Positions 42,409 through 51,998 of a stretch of DNA of 64,000 nt are shown here, piece after piece (positions within the stretch are counted from its first letter, which is position 1; each line of letters opens with the position of its first letter). Made by a program: the position numbers and the translations under genes. The DNA comes from Mariniphaga sediminis (lineage in GTDB: Bacteria > Bacteroidota > Bacteroidia > Bacteroidales > Prolixibacteraceae). The stretch is from NCBI RefSeq assembly GCF_003573545.1, contig NZ_QWET01000007.1, positions 245,995-309,994 of the forward strand, written 5' to 3'. The notes under the pieces are model-generated. The model saw nothing but the letters and a program-made list of their open reading frames with translations, searched no databases and was not told the origin of the DNA.

Positions 42409-43017
42409 TTAATCACTATTCTTCGTTGATTCGTTAATTTCTTCAATGTATTCAAGGATTTCAACGCTCCCTTCACCTGTTTTCGCTGAAGAAGTAAACC
42501 AGGGGGGCATCGTTTCCCATTGCTCAAGCATTTTGTTCTTGTAATGATTTATATTCTCTTCCAGTTCGTCCGGCATGAGCTTATCAGTTTTGGTAAAAAT
42601 AATGGCAAAGGGAATTTGACTTAGACCCAGCCATCCCATAAATTCAAGATCGATGGTTTGGGGTTCATGACGTGAATCAATCAAAACGAATAGGCAATAC
42701 AGGTTTTCACGTATTAAGATGTAATTTCTGAAAGATTTCTCCCATTTTTTACGTTCCTGCTTGCCTATTTTTGCATATCCGTAGCCAGGCAAATCAACAA
42801 GATACCATTCTTTATTGATGAGAAAATGGTTAATAAGTCTTGTCTTTCCGGGTTTCCCTGATATTTTGGCCAGGGATTTCCGGTTTGTAAGCATATTGAT
42901 AAGCGATGATTTCCCTACATTGGACCGGCCGATAAAGGCATACTCAGGCCTGTCGGGGCGGGGGCATTTATCCACATCGGTATTACTAATTATAAAACGG
43001 GCATCTTTTATCTCCAT
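42409..43017 (-). CDS. engB: Ribosome biogenesis GTPase EngB/YsxC
   Basis: A 202-residue TRAFAC GTPase needed for 50S assembly. G1 is [12 protein letters not shown] (about residues 30-41), G2 lies around [11 protein letters not shown]3 is DLPGYGYAK and G4 is FTKTDK. The length matches the family. It is upstream of prs on the minus strand, about 60 bases after manA, so the three may form one transcript. Confidence 0.94.
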   Translation of the reverse strand: MEIKDARFIISNTDVDKCPRPDRPEYAFIGRSNVGKSSLINMLTNRKSLAKISGKPGKTRLINHFLINKEWYLVDLPGYGYAKIGKQERKKWEKSFRNYILIRENLYCLFVLIDSRHEPQTIDLEFMGWLGLSQIPFAIIFTKTDKLMPDELEENINHYKNKMLEQWETMPPWFTSSAKTGEGSVEILEYIEEINESTKNSD

Positions 43018-43076
43018 AAAGGAATAATTTCCATGTGTAAATTTCGCAAAAAAATAAAATCGAAAAATGAATAATT

Positions 43077-44060
43077 CTATTTAATGTAAACCTCCAGGGT
43101 CTTCACGTCCGGAGTAAGAGGAACTAACCGGAATGTTTCAAGGCTTGCCGGAACTAAAACCGTTTCTCCTTTTTCAATAACTTCCTCTCCGTTTTCAAAT
43201 TCAATACTGAAGCGCCCTTCAAGATTCATGTAAACAATGAATGAATCGAGCAGGTGGTAATCTTTTTCCACTTCTTCAGAAAAATGAAGTACGTTGGTGG
43301 TAAAATATTCGCAATGTACAATTTCCGACGATTTATTTTTTTCGACGTTATATTTTGTTTTGTAATCTTCAAGGTATGTGAAGTCAATGGCTTCGAGCGC
43401 TAAATCGGTGTGCAGTTCGCGTGTATTTCCCTGGGCATCTTTCCGGTCGTAATCATATATACGGTAGGTAATGTCAGAGGTTTGCTGGATTTCTGCCAGC
43501 AAAACGCCCTTGCAAATAGCATGCACTCTTCCGGCAGGCATAAAAAATACATCGCCGGGATCCACTTCATCGTAACAAAGAACTTCGGTCAGCTTTCCAT
43601 TACGCAGGTATTCTAAATATTCCTCCCGCGTAATTTGCCTGTTGAATCCGGCGTTAATTAGCCCTCCTTTGTCGGCATGAATAACGTACCACATTTCAGT
43701 TTTTCCATACGCGTTATGCCTTTCTGCGGCCATTTCATCATTGGGATGCACCTGAATGGAAAGGTCGTCATTCGCATCAATAAATTTAAAAAGAAGAGGG
43801 AACTCAAGGCCATACTTTTTGTACACTTTGTCGCCTACCAGGTCGCCCATGTATACTTCCACCAGTTCGGTTAAATTATTTCCTTTCAGAAAACCGTTAC
43901 TAACTTCTGAAATATGCCCTTCCACGGCCGATATCTCCCAACTTTCCCCGCAATTTGGATGCGAACTGAAATCTTTCCCAAGTATAGTTTTTATGCGATT
44001 TCCGCCCCAGATTTTTTCTAAGTAAATGGGATTAAATTTCAACGGATACAAACCGGCCAT
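43077..44060 (-). CDS. manA: Mannose-6-phosphate isomerase, class I-like
   Basis: A 327-residue cupin enzyme interconverting mannose-6-phosphate and fructose-6-phosphate. Zinc-ligand regions include [13 protein letters not shown] and YGKTEMWYV; the active-site part holds [21 protein letters not shown]. The N-terminus [17 protein letters not shown] is typical. It is shorter than enterobacterial ManA and matches the short Bacteroidota/Firmicutes form. It lies upstream of engB. Confidence 0.9.
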   Translation of the reverse strand: MAGLYPLKFNPIYLEKIWGGNRIKTILGKDFSSHPNCGESWEISAVEGHISEVSNGFLKGNNLTELVEVYMGDLVGDKVYKKYGLEFPLLFKFIDANDDLSIQVHPNDEMAAERHNAYGKTEMWYVIHADKGGLINAGFNRQITREEYLEYLRNGKLTEVLCYDEVDPGDVFFMPAGRVHAICKGVLLAEIQQTSDITYRIYDYDRKDAQGNTRELHTDLALEAIDFTYLEDYKTKYNVEKNKSSEIVHCEYFTTNVLHFSEEVEKDYHLLDSFIVYMNLEGRFSIEFENGEEVIEKGETVLVPASLETFRLVPLTPDVKTLEVYIK

Positions 44061-44134
44061 GATTTATAAATTTTTTAAAAGATAATTTACTAATTGTCGG
44101 GTCGAATAAGCTAGCATTGTTACAATGATGCCTG

Positions 44135-44434
44135 TCAGAAATAGAAATCTACTGCGGCACGTTCTGCTGTGGTTTCATTGATCCTTTTTACCACTTTCAG
44201 GTGCTCCGGGTGTTCGCGGTACGCATCCAAATCCTTCTCCGATTCGAAGTGGGATATTAGTGCAATGTCGTAACTTTTGGCGTTAAGTTCGTAATTTACA
44301 CCCACTTCTATGTATTTTGCTTCAAATATTTTGTGTTGAAGACCTTCGAGCATCTCTTTCAGTTCAGCAATAATCCCGGCCTTTTTTTCCTCCGGAAATT
44401 CTTTCAGTTTAAAAAGTACTACATGGTTTATCAT
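44135..44434 (-). CDS. Dabb-family (stress-responsive alpha/beta barrel) protein
   Basis: A 99-residue ferredoxin-like-fold protein. The opening INHVVLFKLK and the later KYIEVGVNYELN and FESEKDLDAYREHPEH are typical of Dabb proteins. Members dimerise and some act as small-molecule cyclases or oxygenases, but most, like this one, have no known substrate. It stands alone between manA and the divergent exonuclease gene. Confidence 0.88.
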   Translation of the reverse strand: MINHVVLFKLKEFPEEKKAGIIAELKEMLEGLQHKIFEAKYIEVGVNYELNAKSYDIALISHFESEKDLDAYREHPEHLKVVKRINETTAERAAVDFYF

Positions 44435-44545
44435 ATCGCAATGAATTTTTGTACCTTCGTTTTCCGGCCGCGAAATTAATGTTTTCCGGGCAGGAAATTA
44501 AGTAAAAACTTTAAATTCAGTCAATATTAACAATAAACTAAAAAG

Positions 44546-45268
44546 ATGCTCCACTATTTAAATATTGAAGAAGTTCTTTTCACCGACATTGAAACAGTAC
44601 CGCAAGCACCTGAATACAATGACCTGAATGAGAAATGGAAACAATTGTGGGAACATAAAATGCAATTCCAAATCAATACTGATGAGCCTGCGGAGGTTTT
44701 ATATGATCGGGCCGGAATTTATGCTGAATTTGGTCGCATTATTTGTATTTCGGTGGGGTATGTCTTTCAAAAACAGGGAGAATTGTTTTTTCGGGTGAAA
44801 TCTTTTTACGATGAGGATGAAAAGGAGCTAATCCAGAACTTTTTTAATGCGCTGGAAGCCTTTTCCCGGAAAGGGAAACGCAGGCTTTGTGCACATAACG
44901 GGCAGGAGTTCGATTTTCCATACATTGCCCGTCGGGCACTGGTGAACAATCTTGTTTTGCCCAAAATCCTGGATATTGCAGGCGCAAAGCCATGGGAAAT
45001 AAAGGATCAGTTGATTGATACCCTTCAGCTTTGGAAATTTGGGGATTATAAGCATTACACCTCTTTGTCCCTGTTGTGTGAATTGTTTAATATCCCAACG
45101 CCGAAGGACGATATAGATGGCAGTCAGGTAGCCGGTATTTATTGGGAAGAGAATGATATTGACCGCATTGTTCGTTATTGTGAAAAGGATACGTTGGCTG
45201 TGGCCAATTTATTGCTAAAGTACAAAGGCGACAAAATTATTCCGATCGAGAATATGGAAGTGGTATAA
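44546..45268 (+). CDS. Predicted 3'-5' exonuclease (PolB-like DEDD nuclease)
   Basis: A 240-residue protein. Exo I is LFTDIETVPQAPEYND, Exo II is AHNGQEFDFPYIARR (about residues 117-131), and the Exo III region holds IVRYCEKDTLAVANLL. These supply the acidic residues of a DnaQ/PolB-type exonuclease without any polymerase domain. It probably acts in DNA repair or RNA processing. It is the only plus-strand gene in this neighbourhood and converges on smpB. Confidence 0.88.
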   Translation: MLHYLNIEEVLFTDIETVPQAPEYNDLNEKWKQLWEHKMQFQINTDEPAEVLYDRAGIYAEFGRIICISVGYVFQKQGELFFRVKSFYDEDEKELIQNFFNALEAFSRKGKRRLCAHNGQEFDFPYIARRALVNNLVLPKILDIAGAKPWEIKDQLIDTLQLWKFGDYKHYTSLSLLCELFNIPTPKDDIDGSQVAGIYWEENDIDRIVRYCEKDTLAVANLLLKYKGDKIIPIENMEVV

Positions 45269-45371
45269 ACGTAAGAGGCGATTAATCATTCGAGATCATC
45301 TTTCCTGCACCATTTTCATTGTTGCTATTGGCACATTCCCAAATCCGGGGCACAGAAAATAATTATTTTCT

Positions 45372-45830
45372 TTAAAAACGGGAGGCACGTTCAATATCGC
45401 GCTGGGCATCTTTCCTTTTGAGGGTTTCACGTTTATCATACATCTTTTTTCCGCGCGCCAGGGCAATTTCAAGCTTGGCCAGCCCACGGTCGTTAATAAA
45501 AAGCCGGGTAGGGATAATGGTTAACCCCGATTCTTTTATTTTGCGTTCCAGTTTTTGCAGTTCTTTTTTACTGAGTAACAATTTCCGGTCGCGTTTGGCC
45601 GAGTGGTTATTGCAGGTTCCGAGTTCGTATTCAGCAATATGGATATTTTTGGCGTAAAGTTCTCCGGCAAAAAACTGGCAGTAAGCTTCGTTCAGGCTCA
45701 CTTTTCCGTTACGAATCGATTTTATTTCTGTGCCCACCAACTGCATCCCTGCAACCAGCTTTTCAATCAATTCGAATTCAAATGAAGCTTTCCTGTTTTT
45801 TACGTTGATATTTCCTTTTAAATGTGTCAT
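45372..45830 (-). CDS. smpB: SsrA-binding protein SmpB
   Basis: A 152-residue OB-fold protein that brings tmRNA to stalled ribosomes. Blocks seen are [59 protein letters not shown] and [14 protein letters not shown]. The C-terminal tail needed in the decoding centre is present. The tmRNA gene itself is not in this window. The start overlaps the stop of the YIP1-like gene by one base. Confidence 0.95.
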   Translation of the reverse strand: MTHLKGNINVKNRKASFEFELIEKLVAGMQLVGTEIKSIRNGKVSLNEAYCQFFAGELYAKNIHIAEYELGTCNNHSAKRDRKLLLSKKELQKLERKIKESGLTIIPTRLFINDRGLAKLEIALARGKKMYDKRETLKRKDAQRDIERASRF

Positions 45831-46399
45831 TACAAAAATGCAGTTAATAACCTCGACAATAAAACACTTAAAAAGCTAAATACAAAAAAATTTGCCAGAA
45901 TAGTCACCAGAATATAACTGCTTTGCTTCTTTTCAGGAAAAACCAGCAATTCGCTTACTCCTGTCCAAAAGATGTAAAAGCCATATAAACCCAATATATT
46001 TGCAACATAAAGAAAGGGAAATAAACCTGTAACAAACGATACCAGTAAGTATGGCGTAAGAGAGTAAACGACCAGTTTTCGGGCTGTGTGCATGTTCTTC
46101 TCCCCGCCAAAAGCCTTTATTAATTCGTTGGTCAGAAAGGCTGAAATTACATATTGTAACAGGAACAAGACAATTTCCCGGCTGGCTTTCATCAACGGGA
46201 AAGTTATATAAAACCGGGAACCCCTTAGCATTTCGCTGGCAAATACCCCCAGAGCTACCAATAGTAAAAGCGGAATAAAATATCCTGTCAGTAGTTTCAT
46301 CTGACTGGGTTGCTCCTGTTTTTGTTTTTCCCAAAATGTTTTTGGTTCGAGTATGACTTCTTTAATATTGTGGACAATTCTCTTGAATGATTTCTGCAT
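45830..46399 (-). CDS. YIP1-family membrane protein
   Basis: A 189-residue integral membrane protein with about five helices (around residues 35-52, 70-95, 105-130, 132-152, 165-188). The N-terminal segment [16 protein letters not shown] is characteristic of bacterial YIP1 proteins, whose function is unknown. It is transcribed from a good promoter at 46420-46451 and is translationally coupled to smpB by a one-base overlap. Confidence 0.83.
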   Translation of the reverse strand: MQKSFKRIVHNIKEVILEPKTFWEKQKQEQPSQMKLLTGYFIPLLLLVALGVFASEMLRGSRFYITFPLMKASREIVLFLLQYVISAFLTNELIKAFGGEKNMHTARKLVVYSLTPYLLVSFVTGLFPFLYVANILGLYGFYIFWTGVSELLVFPEKKQSSYILVTILANFFVFSFLSVLLSRLLTAFL

Positions 46400-46419
46400 G
46401 GCTCACTTTAGTTTCGGTG

Positions 46420-46451
46420 CAAAAATACATTTTATTCGCCGAACTATACAA
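46420..46451 (-). promoter_or_regulatory. Promoter of the YIP1-smpB operon
   Basis: On the minus strand, TTG (46451-46449), a 21-base spacer and TATTTTTG (46427-46420) match the phylum type, with the ATG at 46399 about 20 bases downstream. Confidence 0.65.
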
Positions 46452-46671
46452 CGGGGTTTACAACATTAGGCTGGATTGACGCGTGTTTTATTATGCGGTA
46501 CAGAATTTCTTATTCCGGAATAAATTAATTCAGAGACTTTTAAAAATGAACACGTTTGTCTAAAAAAGACAGGGTTCCAAAGTGCAACAGAAAGCAGGCA
46601 TTTACTACAACACAAATGAACCATGCAAAAAGTAGCCGGGTGTCTCTGTTTATAAAGTATTGTTGCAGATG

Positions 46672-48708
46672 TTATTTTGATTTAACCGACTGGCTTTTTC
46701 GTTCATTCAGTAGTTTTTCCAGTGCAAACATCTCGTCGCGCAGGCGTGCAGCTTCTATAAAATCCAGTTCCTTTGCCGCTGCTTTCATCTGTTTTTTTAG
46801 TTTTTCGATGGTTTTTTCCAGTCCGCTGACGCTCATGTATTGAACTACCGGGTCGGCCGCTACATCGGGCAGGCCGGATTCGCCGTATTCCACTGGTTTT
46901 TTGCCTCCCCGAAACTCGTATCCGATAATTTCACGGGTGGGCTTGATGATTTGCGTGGGAACAATGTTATTTTCCTCGTTGTATTTCAATTGCTTTTCAC
47001 GACGGTAGTTGGTAGAGTTGATGGTCCGCTGCATGGAGTCGGTGATTTTGTCGGCATACATGATGACCATTCCGTTCAAATTCCGGGCAGCCCGACCGGC
47101 AGTTTGGGTAAGAGACCGTTCGGATCGTAAAAAACCTTCCTTGTCGGCATCGAGAATAGCAACCAGCGAAACTTCAGGTAAATCAAGTCCTTCCCGTAAT
47201 AAATTGATTCCCACCAGTACGTCGAACTCGCCTTTGCGTAATTGTTCCATAATTTCCACCCGTTCCATGGTGTCCACATCGGAGTGGATATAACGGGTTT
47301 TTACCCCCATGTTCAGCAGGTATTTGGAGAGTTCCTCCGCCATTCGTTTGGTAAGGGTGGTTACCAACACCCGTTCGTTCTTTTCTGTACGCAGGTGAAT
47401 CTCGTGCATCAAATCGTCAATTTGGTTGGCGCTGGGCCTTACATCGATTATGGGGTCGAGCAAACCGGTTGGCCGAATGATTTGTTCCACAATTACCCCT
47501 TCGGATTTGGCCAGTTCATAATCAGCAGGCGTTGCGCTCACATAAACCACCTGATTTACTATATTTTCGAATTCCTCAAATTTTAGGGGGCGGTTGTCAA
47601 TGGCTGCCGGAAGCCGGAATCCATATTCTACCAGCGTTATCTTACGTGAATTGTCGCCGCCGTACATGGCGCGGATTTGGGGAATGGTTACGTGGCTTTC
47701 ATCTATAATAGCCAGAAAATCGTCAGGGAAATAATCCAACAGGCAGAAGGGCCTCGATCCCGGGCGGCGTCCGTCAAAATAACGCGAGTAGTTTTCGATG
47801 CCCGGACAGTAACCGAGTTCACGCATCATCTCCAGATCATATTCCACCCGCTCCTGAATACGTTTGGCTTCCTGCGGTTTTCCAATGCTTTTGAAATAGT
47901 CGATCTGCGCTACCAGGTCGTCCTGTATTTGCCGAATCGCCGCTTGCATGCGCGACTTGGTGGTTACAAAAATGTTGGCCGGATAAATTACTACCTCATT
48001 CAGTTGTTCCAGTATTTGACCGGTAAGCGGATCAAAACCGGAGATCTCCTCAATTTCGTCACCCCAAAAAACAACACGGATAGCCGTATCGGCATAGGCC
48101 GGATAAATATCTACGGTGTCACCTTTTACCCGGAAATTTCCGCGTTGAAAATCCGCCTCACTACGTGAATAAAGTGCATCCACTAATTGGCGGAGCATGG
48201 CGTTTCGTGCAATGGCCTGGCCTGTTTTTAGTTCGGTTATATTGGCATGAAAGTCTTCCGGGTTTCCAATGCCATACAAACACGATACGGACGATACTAC
48301 CACCACGTCGCGACGCCCTGAAAGCAAGGATGAAGTAGCGCTGAGCCGCAGTTTTTCAATGTCCTGGTTAATGGAAAGATCCTTTTCGATGTAAGTATCG
48401 GTAGTTGGCAGGTAAGCCTCGGGTTGGTAATAGTCGTAATACGAAACAAAGTATTCCACTGCATTTTCAGGGAAAAACTGTTTCATTTCACTGTAAAGCT
48501 GGGCGGCCAGTGTTTTGTTGTGACTGAGAATTAGCGCGGGCCGCTGAACTTTTTCAATTACGTTGGCCATGGTAAACGTCTTTCCCGAGCCGGTAACGCC
48601 CAGCAGGGTCTGGTATTGTTCACCTGCATCCAACCCTTCGGCCAGTTGGCGGATGGCCTCCGGTTGATCCCCGGTGGGGCGGTAATCTGAAACGATTTTG
48701 AATTGCAT
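46672..48708 (-). CDS. uvrB: UvrABC excinuclease subunit B
   Basis: A 678-residue DNA-damage recognition helicase-like protein. Walker A is GVTGSGKTFTMANVIE (about residues 38-53). The beta-hairpin region holds YYDYYQPEAYLP, and helicase motifs include IDESHVT, NRPLKFEEFE and QTAGRAARN. The C-terminal UVR domain LKKQMKAAAKELDFIEAARL binds UvrC. The start MQFKIVSDYRPTGDQPEAI fits the family exactly. A -7 box ends only 5 bases upstream of the ATG. Confidence 0.97.
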   Translation of the reverse strand: MQFKIVSDYRPTGDQPEAIRQLAEGLDAGEQYQTLLGVTGSGKTFTMANVIEKVQRPALILSHNKTLAAQLYSEMKQFFPENAVEYFVSYYDYYQPEAYLPTTDTYIEKDLSINQDIEKLRLSATSSLLSGRRDVVVVSSVSCLYGIGNPEDFHANITELKTGQAIARNAMLRQLVDALYSRSEADFQRGNFRVKGDTVDIYPAYADTAIRVVFWGDEIEEISGFDPLTGQILEQLNEVVIYPANIFVTTKSRMQAAIRQIQDDLVAQIDYFKSIGKPQEAKRIQERVEYDLEMMRELGYCPGIENYSRYFDGRRPGSRPFCLLDYFPDDFLAIIDESHVTIPQIRAMYGGDNSRKITLVEYGFRLPAAIDNRPLKFEEFENIVNQVVYVSATPADYELAKSEGVIVEQIIRPTGLLDPIIDVRPSANQIDDLMHEIHLRTEKNERVLVTTLTKRMAEELSKYLLNMGVKTRYIHSDVDTMERVEIMEQLRKGEFDVLVGINLLREGLDLPEVSLVAILDADKEGFLRSERSLTQTAGRAARNLNGMVIMYADKITDSMQRTINSTNYRREKQLKYNEENNIVPTQIIKPTREIIGYEFRGGKKPVEYGESGLPDVAADPVVQYMSVSGLEKTIEKLKKQMKAAAKELDFIEAARLRDEMFALEKLLNERKSQSVKSK

Positions 48709-48712
48709 GATG

Positions 48713-48720
48713 CAAATCTA
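48713..48720 (-). promoter_or_regulatory. -7 box directly before uvrB
   Basis: TAGATTTG on the minus strand is an exact TAnnTTTG match. With the usual spacing, transcription would begin at or next to the uvrB ATG (48708), giving a leaderless or nearly leaderless mRNA. The -33 element is weak. Confidence 0.45.
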
Positions 48721-48824
48721 ACGAACGGATCGAAAAAAAATACGAAATTCTCTGTATTTCTCCTGAATGGAAATATTTTTTACAGTTTGAGGTTTCGGTA
48801 GATCGCATTTTTAAAATAAAATTA

Positions 48825-48855
48825 GCCATACCCTCAAACCGGGTGAGAGTATGGC
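48825..48855 (-). terminator. Intrinsic terminator after the ferritin-like gene
   Basis: GCCATACTCTCA and TGAGGGTATGGC pair around a short C/G/T loop, with one mismatch. On the minus strand the stem is followed by the T-rich run TAATTTTATTTT. It lies 38 bases after the stop codon at 48893. Confidence 0.75.
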
Positions 48856-48892
48856 CACTTTCAATTGGAGTTATTCTGTTTTTCGGAAGGGG

Positions 48893-49384
48893 TTATTCGC
48901 CACCTCCGCCAATTTGCTTGCTGCGTTCAATGGATTGAAGCGCCAGGTAGTTATCTCCAAATTTTTTGAGGTTTTCCATTTCGTCGTCAAACTGATTGAA
49001 GTGTCGTTCTTCGTCCTCCACCAGTTCTTCAAATAACTTTTTGGAAACCGAATCGGCATTCTGAGAGCATTCATTGGCCCATTTGTTGTAATCTTCGGCA
49101 CTCGATTCCTCCATTTGAACTGCCAGCTCCAGCATTTTCCGCACATCCTGGATTTTTTTCACATCTTCTGCCACTGTCATATCCACATCACCTTTCAGGA
49201 AAAGAATACGTTCTGCCAGTTTTTCAACGTGAACCATTTCTTGAATGGCAGTCCTTTTGAAAAGGTTGGCAAGCAAATCATACCCCTGGTCGTCGCAATG
49301 AAAATGGAAATACATATACTGGTGAACTGCTGCAAGTTCATCGGCAACTGCCGCATTTAATAATTCAATACTTTTTTCTTTCAT
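48893..49384 (-). CDS. Bacterioferritin-like ferritin-family protein
   Basis: A 163-residue four-helix-bundle protein. The di-iron ligands are in ADELAAVHQYMY (Glu18), QEMVHVEKLAERI, MEESSAEDYNKW and EDEERHFNQFDDE, the order of a ferroxidase centre. It resembles bacterioferritin/DPS-related proteins of Bacteroidota and should store iron or protect against peroxide. A conserved heme-binding Met is not obvious. It ends in GGGGE, has a clear terminator, and is monocistronic. Confidence 0.87.
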   Translation of the reverse strand: MKEKSIELLNAAVADELAAVHQYMYFHFHCDDQGYDLLANLFKRTAIQEMVHVEKLAERILFLKGDVDMTVAEDVKKIQDVRKMLELAVQMEESSAEDYNKWANECSQNADSVSKKLFEELVEDEERHFNQFDDEMENLKKFGDNYLALQSIERSKQIGGGGE

Positions 49385-49407
49385 TTTTGATGAATTTTGG
49401 TTTTAGG

Positions 49408-49435
49408 TGAAAATAGTAAAAATATCACCCTCAAA
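49408..49435 (-). promoter_or_regulatory. Possible promoter of the ferritin-like gene
   Basis: On the minus strand, TTTG (49435-49432), a 16-base spacer and TATTTTCA (49415-49408; 7 of 8 if the last base is relaxed) precede the ATG at 49384. GGTGA and TCACC flank the -7 region as an inverted repeat. Confidence 0.4.
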
Positions 49436-49618
49436 AAAATAAGGAAGTACAATTTAATCAAACTTAATCTTAAATCAATTTACCTGGGGTGTGTTGTATT
49501 TGCCTTATGCCTTGTTGTAAGCAGAATCATGTTTATCCCACAGAGACCCTACAATCCAAATGGATAACCTGGTTCGTGGAAATGTTGGATTGGGCAGGAC
49601 AGGAGTGAGGAATATGTT

Positions 49619-50212
49619 TTATTTTGAACGGAGCATATCACTCATTCTGAAAACAAATTCTTTTTGTTCTTTTCGTGTAAGATGTTGGGCCTTTCTTTTT
49701 TTCTCCTCTTCTGAAAAGTGAGCTTCATTAACCGGAAACCCTATTGCAAACACGGTAACCGGCTCGAAATTTTCTGTGTCGAGTTGCAGGAGCCCGGCTG
49801 CTTTTTCTTTGTCGAACCCACCCATTTGGTGTACTTGTAATCCCATTCCGGCCGCCTGGATAGCTATGGAAACATTGGCTGCGCCCATGTCGTGCAGGGC
49901 TTTCCCATTGGGGCGGTTGTTGGCATCAATTTTTTTCTTCATCACAGAAACCATCAGTACCTGTGCGTGCTTTGCCCAAACCTGGTTTCCTTCGCTGAGG
50001 CAATCCACAAGCTGTTGAAAAGCGTTGCCGTCGGTTTTTTCGGCATAGTAATAATTCCATGGTTGAGCGTTTCGGGAAGAGGGCGCCTGGCGTGCCGCTT
50101 CAAAAAGTAATTCCAGCATTTCGCTGGTAACTGCCTCCTGGCTAAAAGTTCGCGGGCTCCACCGGTTTTTTATCGCCTCATTTAATGTTAACTTTTTTTT
50201 ATCGTTTTTCAT
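49619..50212 (-). CDS. Nitroreductase family protein
   Basis: A 197-residue FMN-dependent oxidoreductase. The FMN-binding start AIKNRWSPRTFSQEAV and RQAPSSRNAQPWNYYYA, then HDMGAANVSIAIQAAGMGL and TVFAIGFP, are typical. It should use NAD(P)H to reduce nitro compounds, quinones or flavins; the physiological acceptor is unknown. It stands alone between the ferritin-like gene and the sulfite reductase operon. Confidence 0.9.
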   Translation of the reverse strand: MKNDKKKLTLNEAIKNRWSPRTFSQEAVTSEMLELLFEAARQAPSSRNAQPWNYYYAEKTDGNAFQQLVDCLSEGNQVWAKHAQVLMVSVMKKKIDANNRPNGKALHDMGAANVSIAIQAAGMGLQVHQMGGFDKEKAAGLLQLDTENFEPVTVFAIGFPVNEAHFSEEEKKRKAQHLTRKEQKEFVFRMSDMLRSK

Positions 50213-50407
50213 TGCTCTATCGTTTTAAAAATTCGTTACAACCTGTTACTTTGATTTCTCAGAAATAACAGGCCTCCTGGTTTTTGGTAACGATAAAGTC
50301 TCCATTTTGTTGAAGAGCCGGGGAAATATTCCATCTCACCTTCGAAATCATGCACTTTCGAATTGGAAATGACCTGCGCCGTTATTTTTTTATTAATCTG
50401 TTATGCG

Positions 50408-51145
50408 TCATATTTCTTCTGCATTTTCTCCTATGATTACGATGGAAGGGGTTTCGGGTTGGTGCTTTTGAAAAAACGAATCTATTTCTCCCATTGTGGT
50501 GGAAAATCCTCTTTGGTTTTTCTGCGAAATTCTGGAAAGAATCTGAATTGGCGTGGAAAGGGGCAACCCTTTTTCTGCAAGTTTTTCCGACAGTTCTTCC
50601 AGATGGATCAATCCCATATAGGACACCACCGGAGAGCCGGTTTTCAGGATATTAAGCAGCGATTCCAATTCCGGGAATTGGCCATCAACCTTCCGGCAGG
50701 CGTAAAAAAGTAACATGTTGTTTTTGCCCCGTTCAGTCAAAGGAACTGAAAATAATGATGAGCCGGCAATGCCTGCAGTAACTCCCGGAATGACCTCAAA
50801 TGTGAGGTTATTTTCTTTACAAAATCTGATTTCTTCAGCGCCCCGGCCAAAAACCATGGGATCCCCGGTTTTGAGCCGTACCACTTTTTTATTTTTTCTT
50901 GCCCAGTATAAAAACTGTTGGTGTATGGCATTTTGCCTTTCAACCGGATTCTGACCGTCGTTGTTTAACTTCCCGACATATTTTTTTTCTGTTTGGGGGT
51001 TGGCCAGTTTTAGTATTTCGTCGCCAATCAGCGCATCGTACAAAATCACGTCGGCATTTTTAAGCCTTTTCAGGGCTTTCACCGTTAGTAAATCCGGATC
51101 ACCCGGCCCGGCACCAACGATAGAGATTAAATGCGATAGGCCCAT
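50408..51145 (-). CDS. cobA: Uroporphyrinogen-III C-methyltransferase (SUMT)
   Basis: A 245-residue tetrapyrrole methylase that makes precorrin-2 from uroporphyrinogen III with SAM. Seen are IVGAGPGDPDLLTVKAL at the N-terminus, VRLKTGDPMVFGRGAEEI (about residues 92-109) and EVIPGVTAG. It is the last gene of the sulfite reductase operon and overlaps the previous gene by 19 bases. With the Met8-like gene at 55517-55957 it would supply siroheme to CysI, a job done by one fused CysG in enterobacteria. Confidence 0.92.
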   Translation of the reverse strand: MGLSHLISIVGAGPGDPDLLTVKALKRLKNADVILYDALIGDEILKLANPQTEKKYVGKLNNDGQNPVERQNAIHQQFLYWARKNKKVVRLKTGDPMVFGRGAEEIRFCKENNLTFEVIPGVTAGIAGSSLFSVPLTERGKNNMLLFYACRKVDGQFPELESLLNILKTGSPVVSYMGLIHLEELSEKLAEKGLPLSTPIQILSRISQKNQRGFSTTMGEIDSFFQKHQPETPSIVIIGENAEEI

Positions 51146-51966
51146 TCCTGCAGTTCTTTTAAATAATCCATGGGGCTGGGATACTTAAAAGTATAGCCCA
51201 GCCGCTGGATCAGTTTGTCGCTATTTACAATTTTGTACTTTACCGGCGTTTCAACAAATCCCGGAGCCGGTAATTCAGTCACTTCCGATGCTTTGGTATA
51301 AAATTCCTTTTTTGTCGGGTGCTCCGGGCTGACTGCATTCAAAACCTCTCCCCAGATATCCTTTTCAATAATATCAGTCATGATGTTTACACAATCGATG
51401 CGATGAATGAGGTTTACCGGTACATTGCCCGGTATGTTTTGTTTTCCGGCTAAAAAACGTGCGGGATTCCGGTTGGCCCCAATCAATCCGCCAAAACGCA
51501 CAATGGTTGTTTGAAGGCCTTCCTCTTCCTGTAACATTTTTTCGGCCTTTAAAATGGCCTGTCCGCTTGGCTTTTCCGTGTTTCCTTCCTCACCCTCACG
51601 CACTACGCTATTTGTTGCTTCGTAGACCGAGGTGGAGGAAATAAACAACACTTTTGGGATTTTTAACTGGCGGATAAGTTTGATGATTTGCCCCATTTGC
51701 CCCGGGAAAATGTCCGAAATATTCTCCACCCGTTTCGGCGGAATGGCAATAACCAGCACGTCGGTATTAAAAAAGCTGAAGTAGTCGATAACGACCGATT
51801 CGGGCTTAATCCGGATATAGAAAGGTTGAATGCCGCTAAATTCAAGCTCATTATACCTGCCGGCAGTTCCGGTGGAGCCTTTCACGATGTACCCTTTTGA
51901 CATCAGCTTTTTTCCCAGTTCAGCGCCCAGCCAGCCGCAGCCTAATATTGATATTGTTTTACGCAT
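51127..51966 (-). CDS. NAD(P)-dependent epimerase-like SDR protein (YeeZ-like)
   Basis: A 279-residue Rossmann-fold protein. The nucleotide motif is ILGCGWLGAELGKKL, followed by VLVIAIPPKR, FISSTSVYEATN and VRFGGLIGANRNP, as in the YeeZ group of atypical SDRs. The substrate is unknown. Its place between cysI and cobA, with overlap to cobA, suggests a link to sulfur assimilation or siroheme, though nothing in the sequence explains that role. Confidence 0.78.
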   Translation of the reverse strand: MRKTISILGCGWLGAELGKKLMSKGYIVKGSTGTAGRYNELEFSGIQPFYIRIKPESVVIDYFSFFNTDVLVIAIPPKRVENISDIFPGQMGQIIKLIRQLKIPKVLFISSTSVYEATNSVVREGEEGNTEKPSGQAILKAEKMLQEEEGLQTTIVRFGGLIGANRNPARFLAGKQNIPGNVPVNLIHRIDCVNIMTDIIEKDIWGEVLNAVSPEHPTKKEFYTKASEVTELPAPGFVETPVKYKIVNSDKLIQRLGYTFKYPSPMDYLKELQEWAYRI

Positions 51967-51998
51967 TTTTTATTGGATTATTCATTGTTTTTTGAGTA

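Noticed and set aside
42315..42527. N-terminal extension of prs by 71 codons
   Set aside because: It runs into the end of engB, and the known PRPP synthetase start aligns with the ATG at 42314.
45355..45370. Palindrome GAAAATAATTATTTTC near the smpB end as a terminator
   Set aside because: It is almost entirely A/T with no loop; too weak to call.
45269..45371. A tmRNA gene beside smpB
   Set aside because: The gap is about 100 bases and contains no tRNA-like ends or tag-peptide frame.
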